A program made the translations under genes and the position numbers. Under the pieces are notes generated by a model that was not told the DNA's origin, did no database searches, and worked only from the letters and a program-made list of their open reading frames with translations. This document shows, piece after piece, positions 27,936 through 40,048 of a DNA stretch of 64,000 nt. Origin of the DNA: Bombus terrestris (lineage: Eukaryota; Arthropoda; Insecta; Hymenoptera; Apidae); assembly GCF_910591885.1 (NCBI RefSeq), contig NC_063269.1, forward strand, positions 310,001 through 374,000, in the 5' to 3' direction. Numbering within the stretch: position 1 is the stretch's first letter; each line of letters begins with the position of its first letter.

Positions 27936-28268
27936 ATGTCGGGTGAAATCGGTGGAATTATGCAGCGATCAGTTTCGACATATTCAAAGTACTGTTCGTG
28001 TTCGACGCTAACGAGAAATTTTCTTCTCTTGTGGTTGCTGTCTCTGTCAGCCGGTGTCGCTTCTTCCTTCAACAAATGTTGCCCATTTGGAGAAGTTTTC
28101 TCAGGGATGTCGAAAGTGGATTGCGTTGCGTCTCCACGTGCTCCGCAAATCGTTGCCAGTGATCCTACTAACAAGAACGTAACTTACGGCCAACTTCCTA
28201 TTTGCCAGAAGCCTGAATATATTACCACTCTGTCTCTTGATGAAATCAACTCTGCTGATATTTTACAG
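27936..28268 (+). CDS. mthl1: mth-like exon 1: signal peptide and first KCC module
   Basis: Codes for residues 1-111. ATG 27936 is the first in-frame Met; a second at 27960 would also leave an intact signal peptide. The frame is open upstream to 27912, but only through a TTG. A splice acceptor (gattttcag) lies 8 bases before the ATG, so a non-coding 5' exon further upstream is likely. The exon carries the hydrophobic leader, then KCCPFGEVF (47-55). It ends in phase 0 at CAG before gtacgc, with the residues EINSADILQ. Confidence 0.88.
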
Positions 28269-31200
28269 GTACGCGATATCGGTTGCTCGTTTGACTTTAT
28301 GTTTGTCGATACATGTTGCAAATCGTGCTATATAAAGAATCGATGCAGATCTTGCTACCACTTTTCTTAGATGAAACATTTACGATACAACAACGATAAA
28401 GCAAAATACTACGATAATAAGCATGAAAAGTGACCGCAGGATGACGCAGCAATCAAGTTGCCAATGAAAGTTTAAACTTTTTCGTATTTACAGAGTCCGT
28501 ACTGTATCGATATTCTGTACAACGATATCACTCGGGTCGTTGTTCCGACACTCGTGCATTGTAAATCGAACGAAGACAAGGATCGAACACGTCCATTCCC
28601 AAAAGCACCATCCTTATCGGAATTTTTAAACGTCAGAAAATGTTGCTCGAATAATACAGTTTTTAGCGTAGTAACGGGAGGCTGTGAATTCGATCGTTAT
28701 TACTCGAAAACGAACCATTTCTTGCCGTTACTCGCTGATTACTTACGAGAAGACGAGCATTTTCCGAACCTGGAGTTATTTCTGCTTCATACAGGCATGC
28801 CCAAATGTTCTTCAGGCGCGATCTTCACGCACGAGATCGATTCAGTAGACATCATCAATGGAACTTTACAGGTGAGTGGATACTCGAACGTGAATTCGCG
28901 CCACGCCACATTCTCCATTTTTCAATCTCCAATCTACGAATAATTCGTTATATATAACTAATTATTTCCTAATCATTTAGTTTTCAATCGAGTTTCTAGA
29001 ACGAACGAATAAAATACAAGAAAAGGAAAGAGAAGAAAAGAAAAGAAAAGAAAAGAAAACTTGCCCACCTTGCCCCAATTTTTCGAAATTATACTATAAA
29101 ATATAATAATGTGATAATGTAATTTATACCATCCGGATCGTTAAATTGAAACCATTTTTTTTTTTTTTCGGAGCCACAATATCTGTAACAACGAAGGTCA
29201 GAAGATAAATGAGTTGGTCGAAGGATCTTGGAATTTGGGGGAAAAACCACCTCCTGTTACACGAGGAGAAACAAATTTCAAGGATAGCCAACTTATATGT
29301 ATATTTTTCCAACCGTTCATTTACTTACGTGACGCATCTTCTTGCTCAACTGTACTCTCTTTGTTGCATTTATTTGAATTCTATAACATTTACAAAGATA
29401 TCGTTATCAGCATATCGTTAGGGGCACGCCAATCTCGATGTTCCTGCTTGTTCTCTGCTTGAGATAATATTTTTTCACAAACGTTTCAGCGCTTCTGTAT
29501 ACTTTTGCATGCGTGCGTGCGTGCGCGAGCGCGCGCGCGCGCGTGTGTGTACTATATATATATATATATATATAAATATAATATTCAGTCGAATATAATA
29601 GATTTGTATATACTTGAAACTATTCGATATTCATAAAAGAGATACATATACGTAGTATTAGGAAAATAGTGGAGAAGTAGAGGAAATTGTTGTTTTACCT
29701 CTTGATACATAGATTAGAAGTGAATATTATTCGAAATAGTATGATAGAGCGTGAATAAAAGTAGTCGTTAATTTCACTGTATCAAGACACCCACACGATT
29801 TGAATTTATCGATGCGTTTATCTAACAAAAAGGTAGGAAATTTCCGGCTTTAGTTACGCGAACGATGAAGTCACGCATGCAGAAGCTACGCCTTAAATTA
29901 TAATAAACAAAATTGGGACGCGACGCCAGCGTTAATTCGTTCCAGGTTGCAGCAGCGGCCAAGCATCAACGGTTTCGTCATTGTCCCTTTCTCTAGGCTC
30001 GTTGTTTCGTCGGATTTTTTCTCATCGTATTCAGCACTTATATATAGTTACAATCTGTATTTCGTGTATTTTCCTTTTTTCCTCAATAGATTGTTTCTTT
30101 TTCGATGAATTTTCTATTCTCTAATTATCGAATATTTCAAATATATCTTGAAACGCGAACGTGTTATTAGCTGTTCGATGAAAGATTTCTCCTTGTCACA
30201 GAGAGTACGGATTTTTATTTCCTTACGACGATCTGATCGAGGGTTTGAGAGATCCGGGAAAAAAGAAAAGGAAATATCTATATACACGATTAAACAAAAT
30301 AGATTTAGACAAACAAATTAGGTTAATTTTTCTAACGTAATGACTTACGGAATAAAATTAATAAGCTATCCGAGAGTATTACACGTGGTGCGGTAATGGC
30401 AAAATATTATTAAAATTAAGATATTACATATTTTACTATATAATATTATAATTAGTATAGTAAATTGTTTACAATAACAGGGGAAACAAATATTTCTAAT
30501 CAAAAAAAAAAAAAAAAAAAAAAAAAGGAAAGAAGGAAAAGAGAAAAGAAACATTCTAACGCGAATGGAAATGTATACATTTTTCTGTTAAATAGGATAG
30601 CGTAAGTTGTATTATTCTTCTGTATTTTTTTTTCTTTTGGCCTATATTCATCAACATATCCATCAGCACCGTTTGTTCGTGTTATAAAGTATAAAAAGTA
30701 GGTTGTAGTACTATAATAAAGTAAAATATCGGTGAAACTTTGGAAAGAGCCATGTGTAAAAGTATGTAGATTATTCTAGTTTATTAGAGATTTCGCAGTA
30801 ATATGCTATATACCGTATTATATACTGTTGCATCTAAATTCATGGTACAAGCAAAGTCGGGGAGATTCACTTCGAAATAGATAATACGAAAATCAAATCG
30901 TAAGGCTAGTTTTTGACAAAATTCGATTTGAAAATTTGTTCAATACGCGTTAATTTACCAAATTGCCAGTTAGACGGGCGAGACAATCGACAGGTCGTTC
31001 TGAACGCCTGAACGTTGAAACCATTTTTCCATTACCATTTTTTCGTCTCAAGTCTTGTCAGGAGGAAAATTGAATTTTAAAATTTGTCTAATACCTAACG
31101 CGTATCTAACGTCGGCTCGTTGTTGACAACGAGCATGAAAACAACACATTAAGAAGGCTACTATATTCATATATTAAATATAGTATATTTTCGTACGGGG

Positions 31201-34200
31201 AACGGCCTTTTGTCGATTATCCATTGCTGTGCTTTCCAATTCGATCCTCTTATCTTTCATGTTTGAGCCTTTTATTCCGTGCCGTAGCAGATTGCCTATC
31301 GTATACTTGCCGTAATTACGTTATCCGTCGTATAGAAACGAAAAGTGTAATACGCAATGTTACGAAATTATCAAGTAGTCCATATCCTACGTATTTGACG
31401 CGTCTTTTATTTTAAATTGAATTTTAATGGATCGCGCGATAGATGGTTCACGAGTCTTCTCTTTTGTGAATTGGAGATTCTACTTAATAATTGCGTGGTA
31501 TTAGATCGTAATGGATTTTTAATTTGCTTTGTCCTTAGAGTGTAATGGACTTTTAATGGCTGTTTTCGTTTAATTGGTTTCCTCTTAAAGCGAAAAACAT
31601 CGCGACACGGATATTACGTTCGTATATCTCGTGTTGTTTATGATCTTTTATAGATATTAAAAAGATTAACTATTCAACTTTGAATAGCATCTTTATGTTG
31701 TCTCGTAGGTACTTTAAAACTACAGATGTGTATGTATTCCTGCTACACCCGCTTTTCTCACTCAGGTATACGTTTCATTTCCTTTTCTATCGAAACGAGA
31801 AACGTATTCCTAAAGAATTACCTGCCAAAGCAACATGTAAACGTATAATAATATTTTATGTATTCTTTAACGTTTAACGCGTTTACCTTTTTTATGTTAT
31901 ATACATAGGTACGTCGGTTAATGTATATTACACAATCGAATTTTATTTTTAACACATACTTTCCCTGCATATGTACTTTTGGGTAAATTACGTATATATA
32001 ATTATGTATATATAAACAAACTACGAATCGTCGTTTAACATGATAACTTTTATAGTATAAGATAACTTTTTTGAGGTTTTCTTTAAAATAGATTATCGGA
32101 TCGAAATACAATGTTGAAGCAATTTTTTGGAATTCCTCCAATGACCATGTTATTTTATCGAGAAGGTCGGAAACTTGTTCCAACGGATTTTGTACGACAT
32201 TTTATACGAGTAAATTTTATTTTTCATTCCTAACTATAGGACGCGACGCTTGCTCAGCTATTTTGCAGTATATGCTTCGATAACCTTTGCTCGATATCCA
32301 GAAGCGGAAGCGACTAGGTGCAGGATTTGATATTTGAACTTTATGGTTCGTGTCCTATAACTTTAAACTTCCACGACGGGTAACGAATTTGATAAGAAGA
32401 CATTCTGTCGGTCCCCTTTAATTCGTACGTCGACCGTGACAAAACGAAACGAAACGAAACGAAATGAAACGAAACGAAACGAAACGAAACGAAATGAAAC
32501 GACAAAATCAAGTTACATTTTCCCTTCCGATATTTCCACCTCTGAGGGCACGATACCCTTAGGCATCTTTTACCCTTTGTGTCGTCGAAAATAGACTGCG
32601 ACATCGAGCCAGATTTACAGATACACGGCCAATATTTACGACCCCTGTTTTTAAAAGAATATTTGAAAGAATATTTGACTGTCCGACTTTTTAAAAGAAT
32701 ATTTTCAGTGGCCCACCGTGATTTTTACATTTTGCGTTTGTCACGAGACGCTTATGTCGCGTACACTGTATAAACGACGGATAAACGACGGATAAACGAT
32801 GGCTGGAGAAGTTTGTATTATGAAATTTTTTATTTAGCTAGCACTTTTTCCCACCCGGTTCAATCGCGGTAAAAAAACCTATAGAAAAATATTTGTACGG
32901 ATAAAAGTGTTTCGCGTTTCGATGTTTTTGAATTTGAAAATCCGAGTCATAGTTTTCGCGGATGTAAATTCTACTTTCCTTTTATTCCGCATGGGGAAGC
33001 TATTGCGATACTTTGGTTGACGAACGATACGATTAGTTTAATCGCGTTAATCTTGTAACGAAACTTACTATACGAGAGAATTATCGTTTTCGAGGACCAA
33101 CCTGATGCGTAATCCGCGAGCCTGTAGGGTGGAGTCACTTGCGGGCGAATCTGGCGCGAGATGGCCGAGCCGCGGGAGATAGAAATGCGATGCGAAATTG
33201 GCGGCGAGTTTCTGGGAGAAAGGTGACGCGCAAACGAATTCCATGCGAAATCGAGGAGTCACTGGGAGATTTTCAAGCCTGGTGGAAGGTGTTAGGAGGG
33301 TGGAGAAAATATAGACGAATCTGACGCGCGTGAAATCGGGCAGCCATTGGATCGGCAAGATTTTCTGTTCTATCGAGGCTTTCCTTTTTCCTCGTAATTT
33401 ACCAGCTTCGTAATTTTGATCGACAAAAGTCGACACGATTCGAGAGATAAAGTCGTATCGCGCGAGTAGGCACGTTCAACCAAGTTGCGAAGGATCATTG
33501 ATTTGATCGTTAGGTCTCAAGTAACTAGACTCAAATTTACAAACGCCGCTGTTTTCATTTTTATTTTTACGCTGTCTACCGACAGAAAGACGGCTTTCTT
33601 TAAGCATCGCTTTCTGATCTTGGAGAATAGGTAGAAATCGCAAGAGGCGAGATCTCGCGCGTAAGGCGTTGTTTTTGTTAAAAGTGAATAATTTGTTTGG
33701 CGGACAATACGTCGTGGGTGAGCAACGGCTTGGTTGTTAACTTTTGCAATCCGACATTTTTTAACCGAGCGTAAAAACACGCTTATATTTGAAGATGCGT
33801 CAAGTTGTACCGACTGACACGATCGAGCTGAATTTTCTCACATTATCGGTAGTCGAAACATCTTTTATAGCTGTTTGTTTTTTTTATCTCTACCCTACCA
33901 CTCTCGGTTTCCAAGCTGTGTAAGGTCATTCTCGTCTTTTTCTGTCGGACCTCGTATCACCAACAATCGCGGCTCTCTCCCTCTTTCTCTCTATAAATGT
34001 TTAGAATAAAGGTGTTTTTGTTTCCTACGTGTTTTTCAAGGAATTTGTACGCTGCAGATGGATTTAGGATGTTTTCTATCTGTAACATGTGCGTTTCTGT
34101 TTTCATTCTTTTTATATGATAACCGAAACTAAAGTTATACGAAATTAAAGTTAACACATCCGTTAAACAAATCTTTCCCATTACTATCTTGTCGCTATTA

Positions 34201-34740
34201 GGATGGCAATCCTATGCTAATGCACATATATATGCGTATGCAATTTTATTTATGTCGGACTTATGTCGGAGTAAATGTAACGTAACAAGTAGAATTTTCT
34301 TTTTATCACAAATTGTAACTCTGTTATTTAGGATGTTCGCCTCTACGGCATAATCATCGTTGTTAGAAAGATGGTTCCTAAGATTTTTCAACGACCATGT
34401 TTCCAAACATTCTTCTCGTCCGTCACTTCGCCTGTAATCGCATCGTTCGTATGAATGCAAATACAACATCCGTACTTGACGATCCGTACCCTTACGATCA
34501 ATTCCTGGACGATACTCACCGACGATAGCAGCGACATCCATAGCGACGTTTCGTGCTACGATTTTTTTCTAGTCGTCCGGCGATAAATATTGTTTATCAT
34601 AGTGTAGCGTGGCGCAACACGACGTAGCAAATGTAGTTTCAGATGGTCAGAGCCTTTATCCCGACCGGTGAAAGGATACGAACGCTGTAAATAAATCTAC
34701 GGGGCGTGGTGGCGGTAGCGGTAGCGACATAGCAGCTGTA

Positions 34741-34778
<38 letters not shown>

Positions 34779-37700
34779 ACGCCGATGTGCAGTGGCGTAG
34801 CAGCGATGCGCCGCCGATGAAACCAAGGACCGCATTGCGGACGGTATCAGATAGAACGAAACTGTCTAGTTGCAATCGAGCATGTCCTTGCATGCACAGT
34901 GCGCCCGGCCGTTGTAGCCGCTGCTCGATAGTTTCAATTTTGCTTTTACCTCTAAATGCTTTTTTCCGTTTAAGAAAATTAAAGAGGCATCGGAAACATC
35001 GATGATGGATTACGACGATAATACACTTTTTTTTTTTTTAGCATAAAAGATCGTAACGCGGCATTACCGTGAGAGAACAAGACTCGTTTCTCATAGAATG
35101 CTGTTGTTAGATGTTTTTTCTAATTTTGCATTTAATTTAACGCGATCAGTTGTTTACGATAAAGATTCACAGAATTACGGTAACTGCACGGATGAACAAC
35201 ACTAGTAAATATGTCTGGTTGAATAAACAGTGTTGCTTTCTCTTGAAATACACCATACATTTCTCTTGAAATACACTAATTATACTATGCTGATGTATAG
35301 TACAATGGTACGATAATGTATCGGTTCGTATTGTATCGATTAGAAATGAAACGATTTGAATATGTATCGATTCGTAGATAAAAGTGGAATGCAACTTGTT
35401 GTAGAAATTTTCGTTAACGCGTCTGAACCGTTATTCGGAATGATAGAAACGAGAGATTGCGATGAATCTGAAATGTGGAAAACACTGTTGTTGCCTGTAG
35501 AGAATCGCAAGTTTTATTATAGTAATTAATCTACTAATATCTTGGCAATAATTAACAAATTCCAATTACGTAATGATAATTTTCATAAACGCATTGGAGT
35601 TTAAGCGTTTCTAGAAATTTATATAGACAAGCCGGATCTTACTTTACTGAAACGTATTATGCGACAAATACTTGTTATGCATGTTAAGTTAAGTTACTTT
35701 AACGTCGTTTGCGTGGCGTCGATTGCAGAAAGGTCGTAACATCTTTAAAAGAACAGAATATAGTATGGTTATACCATATTATATTGGCGTAATATCGTTC
35801 GTTGTATTGTAAGAAAAGTTAAATTAAGAGAAACTTTATACGGACAGATCATCATCTGTTATTTTATGAAACGTGAAAAAGTGAAGAAGAGCGGTAAAAA
35901 TTTTGCTGGGGAAATTCTTTCTGCTTGTCCGTGTTACCTAAACGTGCATCAGATTGGCACCAGTTACTGTAACTGTTTTACGTTGTTGCGAAATTATTTC
36001 ATTGAACATTGAAACATACAAACACCTCTGTTGAAAGCAAACGACGCGTATCGTATTTTCTTCGAACGATCTGAAATGCTGAAACAGGATCAGGAGTAAA
36101 TAAAAGAGTAAACGAAGACAACGTTTTGTTGCGTAAATGAATATCAAATATAACATTGTCGATTCGATGATATCGTTATATCGATAGGAATGAATATGTT
36201 ATATCGTCGTGGCACACTGTTAATTCGATATAGCGGATATCAGCGATATCTTAGACGGAGAGGCTCCGCACACGAGACGATCAAATTAAATTTTTCAATT
36301 GTTACAAGAACGTTACAAGAATCGCTAAAGTTCTGGTCGATTCTCGTCTGCTGCTTTCGCTTACGACTTACGTCGCGTCTTATCGCGACTTACGTTCACG
36401 TTCTTCCGCTTTAATCTAGCCGTGATATTTGATCTGTCGCGTACCAGGGACGAATTTTTACGCGTTTTCTCGCCGATACCTTGAAAACGCGTCCGCTTGT
36501 GCCGGGCGGAACTTGCCAAGACTTTCGAGCGATTCACAGTATCCGGCTTTCTTCGCGTGAACGTGAAAACAGTGGACATTTTTCTCACAGCGGATATCGA
36601 ATCTTTGAATCTCGTACGAATCAGTCGCTTCTCGTTTAGGATTACGTAAAGTGCTGCCGTGTAATTTTCTAGGTGACACTGGCGACAGGAAAAAACGAAT
36701 CCGCGGAGAGTTTCTCCATCACCGAACGAAACTCCTGTCTGGAATTGATGCCGTACTTGCGATCGAAACGCCGGCTCGTAGTTCGTGTGTGCAAGGAGGT
36801 AGAATACTGTCGGGACCACCGATGTATACAAAAATGTTGTCCGACGGATGCGGACGATGGCGGCAGTTACACTTGCTCGCACATTGCCAAGTCGGAGAAA
36901 AATTTCTACGAGGAAATCTTGAATATTACCGGAGGAACTTGGGATATGACAGGTCTGTATCGCGATGTTGCACGATCGATGGCTGTTAAGTTAAGTTACG
37001 TTTGGAGAGAACTTTAACGTCGTTTGCGTAGCGTCGGTTGCAAAAAGGTCGTAACATTTTTAAAAGAACGCAATATAGTATGGTGATACGTAATAATTAA
37101 TATACATCCATGTATAATAGTAATATGGATGTATGTATATAACGTGAACGTGGTTATTTTTTTTTCGAACGAATTGTGTTGCACCGAAATCATAGAGGAT
37201 GCAGCGTCCGAAACACACCAAGTTGTATATATATGAAGTTGTTATTATTTCGCAATTAGTTACTTACACATCGGTACAAAAGATTCTGTCGGAATAAAAT
37301 CGATTGGTTCGAAACGACGAATATTGCCATTCTATCGTGATCTTCTCTCCTTGAGATAATCTTTTTCTCTTTTCTAGCTTATTGGCATTTTTTTTCTTTT
37401 TTCAAGAAAAGACTCTGTATATATTTTCTTATTTCAATAAGACCGTGTATATATTTTCTTATACACCTATCGATGCGAATTATTCTTCTCTACGTATAAA
37501 AAAAATGTTTTACACGCTTGTACTGCATAGAAATGATATCATTTTGAATAATATTTGAATGTTAATTTTGTAAAACTTGTCGGTGGAAAGGGGGGGGGGA
37601 AGAGGAGGAAAGACGAGAAAAGACGTAAAATAGTATCGTTGCGCTTGTGTCTTTTTTGTCTCTTTTATGGAACAAGTTGGACGAAATCGAGGAAAATATC

Positions 37701-40015
37701 TCATCTAAGAAATAGAGTCTTGCGAGAGAAAGGTGACGAAAGTAGCTTGTCCCGAACCAACTAATCTTACTTATGTATATCGTCGGAAAGAATAACCAAC
37801 GTATTAACGAATTGGTACTAACGTAAATTAATACTAAACGTAACGATCTGTGTAAAAAAACTAATTCTCTGTTTCCTCTGTTATTCTCTTGCATTATTTA
37901 AACCTGCATTTTTTATCCCTCAGAATACGGTGTGCGGGTTGGACTCGATTGTGCTAACTTTTACGAAGAAAACATGAACGGTACATACGGTGTAACATCA
38001 AACGGATTCCTCAAACTCAGTCCGTCAATCTGGTTACCACCGGACATGTACTGCGTGGACAGTCTGGTTACCGACAATACCGACGGTTTATTAGCTTTTA
38101 TCTGCTTCTTGAACGATGGCGACGATGCAGCCAGGTGAGGGCTTTTACTTTCTACTAGACTTGAATAATAAAGAAAATATTTTCCGTTTTATGGCTTTGC
38201 TTTATTAGTATTTCCGATATCGATGCCTGATTTCGATGCCTGTCGCTCGTCTATTTCCGCATCAACCGATTTCGATCAAATTGCGCATCTACGACCGATA
38301 CGTACGACCGATATAAATCATACGAAGTATGTTGTTTAAATTTCCATTCTCTTCTTCGCCATCCCGACCGATTGGAATTTCTTCAAAGTCCCTTTTACAC
38401 GTGGTCCGTCTGATCTTATTTCGTTTCATTCGCCTAAACCAAGTGTTTGCAGTTTCTTTCGAAAAAGTCGAGTCGGTTGGTCGAATTTGAAAAAAGTTGA
38501 TCCGTTTTAAAAGGGGGTGTTTGGCGAGTGTTAGGCGAATGACTGTACATATACGCGCGCAATGTTCAAAGTCTTGTCGTCGTCGTCGTCGTCGTCGTCG
38601 TGTATTATTCGAGAAACTGACGATATAAAAGATTGGACTGCTCTCGAGAGGGATGCTGGTCAGCCGTTGAAACCGGAATTCCACATCTTTCGCGGCAGCG
38701 CGTATTGTGTCTGCGCTGCATCAATGCCAGATAGCCAGGTTGTTTGCCAGTGATGCTGTGACAATGTATACGCTCGTACATATATCTTGATGCAGAAGAA
38801 TAAATAACAATGCTACAAGTCCATTTGCCTGATGAATAGAAGAACGGCGGCCATTCACCGGTCGTCATACGAGTCGCAACGAAGTGGCTATACATTCGTG
38901 TTTGTTCATTCGCTTCTTCCGCTATAATATACATATGATATACATATGATATACATATGCCTGTACATATGCCTGTACATATCTGTTTCTTGTATTCTTC
39001 CGCTGTTTACCATCGTTTGTTGGAGCGCTGTCTCGATCATCGATCGATGATGTTCCAGTAAAGCTTGCTGGCTTAATCATTAGAGATCGTTTAATAACAG
39101 AACTATCCGTTAAATCTGTCGAAAGAACGGTATTAGGACGGTATTATTGGTCGTTGCGCGCGGTGAAACCATACACACGTTTCTGGAAGAATTAATTTTC
39201 ATTATTATTCAAATAGAAATAGAATTCTATATACTTGTTGCGTTATATTTTTATACATATATTATACGATATATATAATATCAACATACACGATATACGT
39301 AGTACGTATGTATAGAAGTAACACATTGCCGTTTAAAGGTATGTAGCCACTTGACGTCTACGATCGTATTTCGCTTTGTGTACGTAAGTACGTAAATTAT
39401 CGACGTAAATTCGGTTTTTAAATAAATTCATCGCATGTATATACGTACGTATACCCAGCTTACGTTTTGAGTGGCGTAAGTTTTCATTTCGTTATGCGAA
39501 CGTTTGAAATCGTCGACTATTTATTTACGATGCGTTTCCATTGTATTATATTTCACATTTAATATCGTCGTTTAATATCGTCGGTCCGCTTTGTAGGCTC
39601 GATCCTTTCGTTTTACTATGCACCGTATAATTTTAACGCGACTCTTTGTGTCGTTAGAAAAGGTGGAAAAAGCACCGGGTGTTATACAAATATGCACATA
39701 CATATGTTGAGTGACCGTCCCTCTATCAGCCGTGATTCGCAAGCGCTCGATAGACGAGCGATACCGTTTTGGAAGGCAACTTTTTCGACTTTTTGCGCTT
39801 TTTGCGCTTTTTGCACACAATTATTCAGAGCGTGTTAATTTTCCCTATGAAGCGCGTTATAGCAAAAGTCGTGATCTTTTTCCTTTTTTTCCTTTTTTTT
39901 TTTTTTTACTCTTGCAACGAAACGACATTTTCACCTACGAGTATAGTATAAACGTCGACAAAGTAAAAAATATCAGTTTGCATTCGTTTTTACAGACGTA
40001 AGTATTTTTCCATAA

Positions 40016-40048
<33 letters not shown>

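Larger units (their letters stand above)
28872..36672 (+). other. Intron 2 of the mth-like gene (7.8 kb)
   Basis: The largest intron of the receptor gene, bounded by gtgagt and ttctag. It holds an AAAAG tract (29031-29060), a Z-DNA-prone alternating tract (29508-29576), a poly-A run (30501-30526), a CGAAA array (32441-32502), a mariner transposase remnant on the opposite strand (33535-33726), a GGC array (34743-34779) and the left copy of a direct repeat (35682-35775). I found no further in-phase coding exon. Confidence 0.8.

Noticed and set aside
36361..36882. 173-codon open frame on the minus strand
   Set aside because: It lies antisense across mth-like exon 3, whose frame is supported by homology and splice phases; the antisense frame has no recognisable content.
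36953..37017. Extension of mth-like exon 3 to the stop at 37015-37017
   Set aside because: A clean GT donor at 36953 joins in phase to exon 4 and restores the receptor; the extension has no homology.
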